From Laccaria trichodermophora (taxonomy: Eukaryota > Basidiomycota > Agaricomycetes > Agaricales > Hydnangiaceae), in assembly GCA_018417955.1 (NCBI GenBank), contig JACTVC010000048.1, forward strand, positions 98,149 through 162,148: 64,000 nt of DNA, given 5' to 3'. The notes beneath the pieces are model-generated. The model did not search any database. It was not told the DNA's origin and was given only the letters and a program-made list of their open reading frames with translations. Each line of letters starts with the position of its first letter. Within the stretch, counting starts at the first letter, position 1. Below are positions 33,201-42,931 of this stretch, in pieces. The translations under genes and the position numbers were made by a program.

Positions 33201-35890
33201 AAGCCGCTTAAAACGACCATCAACACTTCGCCAACGGCTGACGTTTTTACCTGGCAACACATCAACTATACGGTGCCGATACCTGGAAATGAAGTGCGGC
33301 GGTTGCTTTCTGACGTTTCAGGATATGTGGCGCCTGGAAAATTGACCGCCTTGATGGGAGAATCGGGTGCAGGGAAAACAACCCTTCTCAATGTCTTGGC
33401 TCAGAGAGTTGACGTTGGTGTCGTGACGGGCGATAAATTCGTCAATGGGCAAGCACTCCCCGCCGATTTCCAGTCTCAATCGTGAGTATCCCCGTTTGCG
33501 CGTAGACGTCCCATTGACATGTCCGTCAGAGGGTATTGTCAGCAAATGGATACACACGTACCTACCGCCACAGTTCGTGAAGCGCTTCTCTTTTCTGCGA
33601 AATTGCGACAGCCAAAATCTGTTCCTCTGTCGGAAAAGGAGGCTTAGTAAGTCGATTTTTTCAATAGTTGATCAGCCTCTGACAGGTCGATTTAGCGTTG
33701 AGGAGTGCCTCACGATGTGTGGACTTGAACGATACGCCAATGCTTCAGTAGGTTCATTGACCACCGAGCACAAAAAACGTACCACTATCGGCGTCGAGCT
33801 TGCCGCCAAGGTTTGTCCAACTTTTTGAAAGTTAGGTTTTTGAAGGCATAGGAGCCTTTTTACAGCCCAAGCTTCTGCTATTTCTCGACGAGCCAACTTC
33901 TGGTCTTGATTCACAAAGTGCATGGGCTATCATTTTGTTCTTGAGAAAGCTCGCAGACAGCGGTCAGGCAATTTTGTGCACGTAAGTTTCATCGCCAGCC
34001 ACCATGTATCAAACATAACCTTTGAGTGGATATCTAGGATCCATCAGGTAAGCATCCACTTCCGATGGACCGCTCACACCAAAGAGCTCATCACGGCTTA
34101 GCCCTCCGCAGAACTGTTCCAGGTGAGATGCCGCTTCTCATTTGTGTGTATCGAAAATTTACTCACCCACCCCAGGTTTTCGATAGAATGTTGCTACTTC
34201 AAAAGGGTGGCCGAACAGTTTACTTTGGTGACCTCGGGACCAATGCCATCACCCTCATTAATTACTTCGAACGTCAAGGAGCTCGTCAATGTAATGCCGA
34301 CGAAAATCCGTGAGCGACATCATTTTCAGAAAATGGCAACTACTGACGCGAGTACATTGCCGTCAGTGCGGAATACATGCTGGATGTCATCGGCGCTGGT
34401 GCGAGCGCTACTAGCGGGGAAAATTGGCACGAGCTGTGGCAAACATCTATCGAATCCAAGCGCGTCCAACAAGAAATTGAAACAATCCATATTGAAGGAC
34501 GCAGCCGACCAGCGGTCGAAGCGTCGATTCGCACTGAATTTGCAACCCCTTGGCTTTACCAGACCATCCAACTTTTAAAGCGTGATGCCCAGGCCCACTG
34601 GCGCAATCCGACTTACCTGATGGCGAAACTTATTCTCAACACCGTCGGAGGGCTTTTTATAGGATTCACTTTTTTCCACTCAAAGGATAGTCAGCAAGGA
34701 ACGCAGAATAAGCTCTTTGTCAGTTGGCTATTTTTTCCCCTCAACTCACATACAACATTAACGCCATTTCTAGTCAATATTCATGGCGACCATCCTCAGG
34801 TGCGTAAAAGTGATCTTGAACTGAGGTCGGGAACTCAGGGTACGTCATACAGTGTCCCGCTTTCTAATCAGTTGCAAGTACCTTTCATCGCCATGCGAAC
34901 TGTCTACGAAACGAGGGAGCGTCCTAGTCGGATGTATGGTTGGACCGCACTGGTCACTTCTCAAATCTTCGCAGCAATTCCTTGGAATATCTGCGGGTCC
35001 ACCTTGTTGTTTTTGACGTGGTTTTGGACAGTTGGTTACGAGTCCTCAAGGGCGGGGTATACTTATCTCATGTTGGGCGTGATCTTTCCCCTTTATTATA
35101 CCACGATTGGGCAGGTTCGTCAGTTAACATCTTGCTCGGTCCAATACTCTAACTACCTCGTTCAAGGCAATTGCAGCAATGTCACCGAGCGCGGAGGTAG
35201 CGGCCCTGCTTTTTTCTGTTCTATTCTCCTTTGTGATCATTTTGTGAGTCATTCACCGTTTCAAATCTTGCCTAAAAATTTAACACCATCTTCTTTAGCA
35301 ACGGGGTACTGCAGCCTTTCAGTAATCTTGGGTGGTGGCGTTGGATGTAAGTTTTGATTATCATTGTACGGTGACGCGGATTCTCATTGCTGTTCAGGCA
35401 TCGCCTTTCTCCGTATACTTACCTAATTGAGGGTTTGATGGGTCAAGGTCGGTACTTGCCATTTACAACCCGCACTTCCCATCCCTGATTTGTACCAGCT
35501 ATCGGGCATCAACAGGTCCAGTGCTCGGCGGTTGAACTTGTCACCATCACTCCGCCCTCCGGTCTGACGTGCGGGCAGTATTTGAACCGATTCATCTCGT
35601 TCGCAGGCGGTTACCTCACAAATCCAGACGCCTCCTCTTCGTGTCAGTTCTGTGGAATCCACACTACCGACCAACTGCTAGGAAGGGTGTTTGATATTTC
35701 GTATGACCACCACTGGCGCAATGTTGGCATAATGATCGCGTTCTTCTTCTTTAACGTCAGTCGAGCAGCATTTTATGGGATGATCTTTTGCTGATTACGA
35801 TGACAGTTTGCTTGCGTTTACCTTTTTACCTACATTTTCCGGGTCCGTAGAGGTAAACTTCTGCCATCTCGTTCTTTCAAGAAGCCATAG
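30266..35890 (+). CDS. Full-size PDR-type ABC transporter (ABCG, pleiotropic drug resistance)
   Basis: About 28 exons join through short GT-AG introns to roughly 1350 aa in the order NBD1-TMD1-NBD2-TMD2. NBD1 has a degenerate Walker [14 protein letters not shown] (Cys replaces Lys, the PDR norm), signature [11 protein letters not shown] and [17 protein letters not shown]2 has canonical Walker [13 protein letters not shown] and Walker [18 protein letters not shown], with the altered signature [13 protein letters not shown] also usual for the family. TMDs carry the PDR motifs RWLNYINPLRYGFEAL and [10 protein letters not shown]. The N-terminus before NBD1 is short (about 90 residues). I found no disabling lesion. 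Small exons encode CTIHQ and PSAELFQ. It would export hydrophobic compounds across the plasma membrane. Substrate and regulation are unknown; no drug-response element is obvious. Confidence 0.93.
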
Positions 35891-36137
35891 ACGTCCCAAG
35901 TTGACTAGATAGCGGAGCGCTCTTCATTGTTCATGAAATTTCTTTCGAGGACTTCACGATGATAGCTACATTTGATGACCACCTGTTTCGTCCGATGATA
36001 TTCAGTTGCTCTTATGAGGTCGCTATGCACATAATTAAATTTACTACTCGAATAAGTCGAATCGGCGTCGACATAAAAGTTTGTAGTCTATGCTTTTTTC
36101 ATTACAAAAAAGAATTTTCACTGTTGATGGAGGTATG

Positions 36138-36523
36138 GGGCGTGACGTGACTTATCAAACAACACGTCTACTTACAACCGATCTGGATTCTGCTCTAACG
36201 TTTCGCAATCAGCTGTATTCCTGACGACTACTAGTACTTATCTAATGATCCGAAGCCCTATATACCTTGATACTTTGAAGGGGGTTACATAAAGTACTAG
36301 ACACTGTTCCGTTAGGCTTGTGTCAAAATCATGCACAATTTCTGAGAATATGGTATAGTAATGAATCCATTCATAGGACATATCAGTAGACCACCCATGA
36401 TGGAAGAGGCAGATGTATTGCTGCCAGTCGAGAAGGGTGAGCCTGGACTCTGCAGAGAGCAGGGAAAGCGGTGATTGATTTACATAAATGTGATTGATCA
36501 AGATGACTTGTCACGTCACGCCC
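36138..36523. mobile_element. Possible small MITE with 14-bp inverted ends
   Basis: GGGCGTGACGTGAC (36138-36151) is repeated exactly in inverse orientation at 36510-36523. Just inside, TTATC and GATGACTT are loosely related. The 386-bp interior is AT-rich and non-coding. No clear target duplication was seen (GTATG left, AAAAG right), so a chance inverted pair of TGACGTGA regulatory sites remains possible. Confidence 0.35.
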
Positions 36524-36585
36524 AAAAGGTGTTCACCTGTACCTCTCATTACAGGCGCCTATGTTTTACCTGTTTTAAAAGCAGA

Positions 36586-36600
36586 CGGCCCCGGGGGCCG
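36586..36600. promoter_or_regulatory. Perfect palindrome CGG-N9-CCG upstream of the Zn2Cys6 gene
   Basis: CGGCCCCGGGGGCCG is a perfect 15-bp palindrome with inverted CGG triplets nine bases apart. It lies 75 bp before the start codon at 36675. Zn2Cys6 dimers typically bind inverted CGG triplets, with the spacing setting specificity. Binding by the adjacent factor (autoregulation) is an inference. Confidence 0.4.
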
Positions 36601-36674
36601 AGCAAAACCAAGTTCCCACCTGAGTGAATAATCACCAACAACCGCAGGCGACTGACTGTGCATCAAACCACAAC

Positions 36675-39600
36675 ATGCCAGCGGAATTGACACAAGCCAA
36701 ACTGAAGCGGGCTAGTAGGAAGGATATGGACGAGTATCGGCACGACGGGACACATGGGAGAGAATTGGAAATGAAGCGGAGTCGAGGTGTGTAAGCGCTA
36801 TACACGTACTTGAGAAACCTGAAAGGCTGAGTGCGACTGTCGCGTGGATTTCATTAGGCGAGGTATGTGTCCTCATTCGAAATAAGCTGGCTGTCAAGAG
36901 GAAATCTCACGTTTTCGCAGGTTAGTTGCGCGGAATGTCGCAGGTAGGGAGGAATGCGATCACCGGGTGTTGATTAAATTGACCTGGATGCCTATTATTT
37001 AAAGACTCAAAATCAAGTGCGACAAGCAAATTCCTTGTCAATCCTGTTCGGTTTGTCCTTATAACCGTTACCCATGGATCTAGAACCATTCCTTACCTCG
37101 TTTTACAGCGAAGAGGGTGCGCGTCCTTATGCCCCAATGGCAGCTTGGCGACGGGCCAAGGAACACGGTTCGTGCTGGCAGCGACCGAGCATCTCCACCG
37201 TCGCATTGCGAAACTATCTTCTCGGATCCGGCAGCTTGAAGATGCGTTAGCTGGTCTTCAAGCGAAACATTCTGCTGACCCCCATCCATTACTTCATAAT
37301 GACTTGGTCAACACGGATGAACTTCGGGAAGGCCTAAGGGACGCAGCAGGGGATTCCATGGACGATAGCTCACCAGCCCCTATGGGGCAAGCTGCGGAGG
37401 TGATAGACGCATTGGGAACGTTATCCATCTCCGATCATGGAATATCGAGGTTCTTTGGTCCTACAGGTGGCTCAGAGGTACGCCGTCATCCTCGTCGTCC
37501 CTGCCCCCCTGCTCATTTGTTCTCGTTTGCCATGACAGAGTCTCTTACTCGTGAGTGGCTGCACACCGCCTCTCTCCACTAACTCACTCTCACACAGGAA
37601 AACATATCAAACAACCACCCCTCCCCCTCGTCCACAAATGACTCAGACTGTCCTTCTTCCTCCTCAACCATCACAACCACCATCACCGCAACCACAGATG
37701 ACCTCAACCTCTCCCTTTTCTCCCAATCTTTCCCCTTCACCCCCGTGGGCGCCCCACCCTCTATCCAAGCCCTCATTGAAACAAACCACCTCCCTCCTCA
37801 CTCAACCGCTGTCTCCCTCTGTAACACCTACTTTACCCAAGTCTCCTGGATCTACCGCGGAGTCACCCAATCCCAGCTGCTCGAAGAAATGCTGCCAATG
37901 ATATACCGCCTCCCCTTGTCCTCCCCTATATCTGGCGAGGAGCAGGCACACTCGGGCCCACACGACCTCGCGCTCCTGTTCATTGTACTTGCTATTGGGT
38001 CCCTCCTCTCCTCGCCTGCATCTTCTTCACCCAACGCAGCGACGGCGAACGCAAATGCTCTAGGGGAACACTACCACCAGATCTCCAGGGCCGCTCTGGC
38101 CCTCCAGCCTGTTTTAGAGAAGCCTTCGATCGTGACGATCCAGGCGCTTCATTTGTTGAGTATCTACAACGCCATGAGCGAAAGGGATTTGAATAGCGAA
38201 ACAAGCATGGAGATGACATGGAGTTTGGTGACCCTTGCTGCTCATCTTTCTCAGACGGTAAGTGATCTTGTGTGTTTTCGTAACTCGTTGAGCTCATTTG
38301 AGACTTCTAGATTGGTCTTCGTGAGTCTCTGCTATGCCCAGTTTTTCCATTACACTAACTCTTGCGTCTAGACAGGGACAGCGCCCGGTGGGGCCTCTCA
38401 CCAAAAATGGTGCAGCGTCGTCGAATTTTGTTTTGGGACCTTTTTGTCGCTGATGTATGGACGGTTCGCTTTTCCACTTCTCCGTCCTCCCTTTCCGCTT
38501 ACCGAACCACCACTAGAGTTTAAACACTGGGCGCCCGCCTTCATTCTCACTAGCTTACATTGACTGTAGTTTCCCCTCGTATGATGAAAAGCCCTCGTGG
38601 GATGGTCATGATGGGGATGGGAGTCAAAAGAAAGAAAAGGAACCTGGCGGCGGGGGTGGTTTTGAGAGAGCTTGTACGTTCCCATTCCCTTTCAACCCCT
38701 CTATCTATCAACTAACTTTTTCCTTCCCTTCTAGTTGAATTATGGACATTCCGCTTTGCAGCGGAATGCGTGGCAGATGTCGCAGCGCGGACATTGACGG
38801 CTGAAGCTCCTACTTATTTGACAATAATGGAACTGGACAAGAAGGTCAGGGATTTCCCGGTGCCTGATGGGATGGGTGATGATGACGAGGGCGCGGATAT
38901 GGCAGGGAAATTTCAGAGGTGCTTGTTGGCTCATATTAAGGAGACGAGTAAGTTTCATCCTTTGACACTTTTGTCCCTGAAAGCATCTGATGAACTTTTA
39001 GTATTGATGTACATACACCGATCCTTTTTCGCCCAAGCCATCATTGAACACCCCGAAAATCCACTCAAATCCATGTATGCACCGTCTTTCCTAGCAGCCT
39101 ACCGCGCTGCGACCACTATTTTAAAACATGTGCGCGATCAGTTTGCGGTGTTCCCGAATTTGTGTGCTCGGTTTTGGCAGATGTGGACGTTTGCATTTAG
39201 TGCAGCTGTGAGCCAATATTCTTCGCTGCGATCTTTCCCAGGCTCACTCTCCCTAGGTCGTATTCGGAACTGTAGTAACGCGTGGTCCCCGCTCACCCCT
39301 ATCCCAATCTGCTATGGCAGAGCTCGATCAAGCGTGTGTTCTTTTCTCCACGGCTGCGGCATATAGCATTAGGGCCCAGAAAGCTTTGGTAAGTCCCCTA
39401 CCCCGTACCGAATGGAATCGCACACTTACCCTTGTTCGCACCACTAGTACATCCTCCAAAAACTCAGCGAGAAAGCGCGGCACGCTCTCGCCTTAGCGCA
39501 AAGAGAACCGTCACCTCTGGGAGGGGATCTTTGGAGCATCAATAATGACGACGAGCTAGCGATTTTTGCCGGGCGTACGCGGTTTGTGCAGGGAAAAAGC

Positions 39601-40257
39601 GGTGGAAATGATTCAGGACCTGTCAAAGGGGAGGACCAGGAGCAAGATACCCTTCGCTTTGAAACCGACGCACCGCTATACCGCCCCACCGCTTTTGAAC
39701 CCGAGCAACACGTCATGCCACCACCACTTTTGTCCGCTCCCTCACACTATTCTCCATTGACATATCCTGCCAATCTGCCCTCGAATATGCCCCAAAGCGG
39801 GTTGGGGCAGCAACAGTTCATACCTCCACCCTACACTGTTGTCACGCCTCACCAGGGGCCTACCTTGAATTCCGGTTGGCCAAAAGAACCTCATCACCTC
39901 CCACCGCCTCCGCCACATATCCATGGTCCTGAGCAGTCGTACCATCGATTACAGCAATCGCTACACCAGCGGCAACGACAACGGCATCTTTCGGGGAACG
40001 CGCAGCAGCTGAATTCTCAAGAGTATTACGGCGTCCCCCATGCTCAACCTCAAAACCAATATTCTCATCGCCAGGAAGAGGTTCAGGCACATTACACGAC
40101 GTATCCAAGTCCAACGCTCCATTCCCATCGACAGTTTGCACTGCCTAACCCTGGCCTTGCGGACCTGGGGCTGGCGGCGCGAGATTCACGGTTGGACGAG
40201 AGATGGGGTGCGTTTATGTCAGAGTCGGGGATTTTGGATGGGTTTCATGGGAGTTGA
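36675..40257 (+). CDS. Zn2Cys6 fungal-specific transcription factor
   Basis: The cluster CAECRRLKIKCDKQIPCQSC, followed by a final Cys eight residues on (SRRGCASLC), gives C-x2-C-x6-C-x5-C-x2-C-x8-C. A linker-coiled coil follows (RIAKLSSRIRQLEDALAGL), then a Ser/Thr-rich stretch. The fungal-specific TF domain contains HRDSARWGLSP, RRRILFWDLFVAD, TGRPPSFSLAYIDCSFP and APSFLAAYRAATTIL. The C-terminus is Gln/His/Pro-rich and low-complexity. The first exons are tiny: 36675-36786, a 5-nt exon 36858-36862, 36921-36943, 37005-37050. Exons of 12 nt (37539-37550) and 10 nt (38311-38320) occur later. The start is supported by the family's KR-RGE-SCAECRR context. It is likely a nuclear regulator of metabolism; targets are unknown, though the upstream ABC gene is a candidate by position only. 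Confidence 0.88.
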
Positions 40258-40607
40258 GTGCGGGGTGCGATACAATGGGTCTTGATAGCCCGGTTATTAT
40301 CATGATTGTTGGCAGTGGTTATTGACGATTAATCGAGGATTTGAGTCTATAATATCCACGCGACCCCGTTTTTTTTTCAGTCTAAATAACATCCATTTTG
40401 AATACATTAACAGAGTTCATCATCACCTTATCAAAATCGTGAAGAGTTCCGGCTGGTGCAGTCGCTGTGGGCGGGCAAATAGGCAATTTCGAGAATAGCT
40501 CTACCCCTGGACCCTCTAGATCTGTAAAGGATTCATCACAGCAGAATGCCATATACTTACCTAGTTTCGGAGCCGCCCGCACCTTCGATAAATGGGTATG
40601 CGGAAAC

Positions 40608-41479
40608 AGGACCCCGGGCAATAGCAGAAAATCCCTGGTCCCGATCCGGACAAAAAAAGTGGATTTTAGGTCCAAGAGCTGGGGGCCAATCCGGACAAAA
40701 AGCGACAAAATTCGAAGTTGCCCAGAGCTTAGAGTCCGGACAACATCGACAAGATGAAAAATGCCCTAAGGCGGGTATCCGGACACAACTATCGTGGCTG
40801 AGCGGTCTAATGTGTGTTGTCTGCATGTAACGATGATGAGCTACAGTGCCTTGCATAATGCTTTGCAGCGTGAATTTTTTGAAATTGTATTTGGCCGTAT
40901 TTAAACTGGTCCTGAGATGTCACATTCAGGCTTATTCCGGACAGGGATCATTTCGTTGGGCCTTAGTTGTGACATATCAGGTTCACTACAAATATAATCA
41001 AATACAATTTGGAAAAATTCATGCTGCAAAGCATTATGCAAGACGCTGTAAGTCGTCGAGCTGTGCGATCGAACCCAAGGTAATGCAATTCAACCATAGT
41101 AATTTTTGTGCAATATTCTGTATTCTTTTGCACATTGTGTTATAAAGCTTAGCAAAACACAAAAAGAACTCACAGCAGCCCTGAAACTCTCGAAAAGATG
41201 TGGTGGAGGAGAGGATTTAGTGTTAAAATATACATTTTGCTTGTTGCATACCCATTTTCTACTCCCTGGGAGGCTCTTGACGTCGTTTGAGCCAGCGCTG
41301 AGGCCAGATCCGCCAATCCGGACATTGCTGGGCGAAAAAATGCCCTGATCTGGGGGTCCGGACAAATTTTTGAAATTGGAGGGGAGGCCAGGTCCCGTCC
41401 GGACAAATTTGGCGCAGAGGCGTCCGGACAAAAACCCAATTTTCGGGATCAGGCCTTTTCTGCTATTGCCCGGGGTCCT
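40608..41479. mobile_element. hAT-like non-autonomous element (MITE) with 8-bp target duplication
   Basis: The left end starts AGGACCCCGGGCAATAGCAG (40608 on), and the right end (to 41479) is its exact reverse complement over 24 bp. Similarity continues imperfectly inward (CTGGTCCCG against CTGATCCCG). GCGGAAAC flanks both sides (40600-40607 and 41480-41487), an 8-bp target duplication as made by hAT transposases. The interior is full of TCCGGACA copies (near 40635, 40692, 40732, 40777, 40936, 41320, 41357, 41398, 41422), presumably subterminal binding repeats. No transposase is encoded. A second MITE (40844-41048) sits inside. It lies between the Zn2Cys6 gene and the gene at 41914. Confidence 0.85.
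40844..41048. mobile_element. TA-flanked foldback MITE (Tc1/mariner-like) nested in the hAT-like element
   Basis: The left arm CAGTGCCTTGCATAATGC is matched by an inverted right arm ending GCATTATGCAAGACGCTG. Pairing continues through GCTTTGCAGC, TGAATTTTT and AAATTGTATTTG into the middle. TA lies on both sides (40842-40843 and 41049-41050), the target of Tc1/mariner transposases, and CAGTGCCTTGC-type ends are common in that superfamily. With about 90 bp per arm the 205-bp element is nearly one hairpin. Confidence 0.8.
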
Positions 41480-41913
41480 GCGGAAACCTTCCCATGCTAA
41501 GTTTGTCCCGTTCTCAGTCGATCATCGAATGATGGGGCGAATCGGCGATGATAAGCGCATCGGCGGAGATAGGGAGGTTCGCGGGAGAAGCCCTTGGCTT
41601 CCAAGTCTACAAGGGTTTCTCCGCCAAGGCGAATGGTCTGAGATGGGTATACCATTGGGTGATTCAATAATTGTTCGATATCGTTGTACATTTGTAACTA
41701 GGTCAAGACGGCTTACTTTCGATCAGTAGTACAAATCAGGGGGGTGGAGGAATAGAATAGGAAGGAAGGAAAACGAGTGAAGTAGCTCCTTTAACTGAGT
41801 ACAATGTAGAAAGCGAGAAAGTGTGGTATCCGGTAAATGAGTGGTGGTGTCAATTTGGAGTGCAGTCCAAATGGTACTGGAGTATATCTAAAAACGTGAA
41901 AAAAAACTTTTGG

Positions 41914-42931
41914 TTAATCGTCGAAGGAAACCGTCAGCGGGCCCACGTTAGTAAATTTTATGTCAAATGAGGACGCAGGGGAGGCTGTGGTACTCGTGTC
42001 TTCCTGTTAGAAAGAAACCCGTGTCAAAGCCGGACAAAAACAGTGGACGCTGTGAGACGTACCCCATGGTATAGGTGTTGCAACGGTTGTCGAGGAGTCC
42101 CATCCCCGATAGTTGTCGTGTGCGATGAGGGTAGGGGACCAGATCGGTCCAAAACCTCATCATTTTTGAGTATTCTAATCTCCCCTACTTCCCCTGTACT
42201 CGTGTCGGCCAGTTCCGCGAGATTCTCATCCCCACCTCGCTTTCTCGCACGCCCCCTCCTGGTCGGAACGCCCGCAGTGAACGCTGGTCTTACCAAACGA
42301 AGGTTGAGAATCGGACTTCGGGTGAAGCCCTCAAAATCCGTCGAAACACCATCCTGTGAGGTGATCGAAGAAGAACTCGAGGGAATGTTATTGGTGACTG
42401 TGAATGGTGCACCCACGTGTGCTTGAACCTGCCAATGTGCTTGCCCGTTTGTGTGAGAACGGGAATGCGATGATAATGAGGCAGAGCCACGGGAGGAGGA
42501 GGGTGATGGGTCAAGCTTTACAGCAATTTTTTTGTTGTGGAGATTGAAAGGGACCCGTGAGTTCACGTTGACCATTTTGCTGTGGAAACACGTAAGGCGC
42601 TTGAAATTTATTGAACGCGCTGACTCACCCCCCCTTTGACTGCACAATTAGACCCATCCTCTCTTTCAGATGTTGTCGGTCTAATACCTCTGAGGGTGAT
42701 AGCGGCGGCCTTTCAATGCTTGAAACCTCAGTTCAAGGGGGAACTATACAAAAGGCGTCGGCTCACGTTGAAGATTCTACATTTGAAGGAATCAGGAGCG
42801 ATTCCTCGTCTTGTGCCTCGAACTAGTGACTTCAATTATAATTCTAGTAACATATAGGATTTACTTACAAAGTTCCTCGACCGTTTCCGCCTCCAGCAAC
42901 AACAGAAGACGCGACTGAGCACAGAAGCCAT
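41914..42931 (-). CDS. Unidentified protein with Cys-rich (possibly palmitoylated) N-terminus
   Basis: Exons on the minus strand (42931-42869, 42822-42767, 42718-42629, 42579-42063, 42003-41914) join in phase to 271 aa. The N-terminus MASVLSRVFCCCWRRKRSRN puts three adjacent Cys before a basic patch, a common palmitoylation-type membrane anchor. Then come an acidic stretch (EAQDEESLLIP), RMGLIVQSKGGKMVNVNSRV, a Ser-rich middle and a final GPLTVSFDD. There is no catalytic motif. I have the impression of a conserved fungal family (Cys cluster, then KMVNV) but cannot name it. The last intron contains one more CCGGACAAAAAC like the repeats of the neighbouring MITE. Confidence 0.7.

Larger units (their letters stand above)
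35891..36674. other. Intergenic region between the ABC transporter and the Zn2Cys6 gene
   Basis: It holds a possible MITE (36138-36523) and a perfect CGG-N9-CCG palindrome (36586-36600), listed separately. No open frame with a motif is present. Confidence 0.5.

Noticed and set aside
24675..40257. Secondary-metabolite gene cluster (oxidase, transporter, Zn2Cys6 factor)
   Set aside because: No backbone enzyme (PKS, NRPS, terpene cyclase) or P450 is present and the genes are far apart, so there is no basis beyond gene type.
40382..40856. Open frames with CPD/FVRIG motifs on both strands
   Set aside because: They arise from the TCCGGACA repeats in the hAT-like MITE and its flank and do not form a gene.
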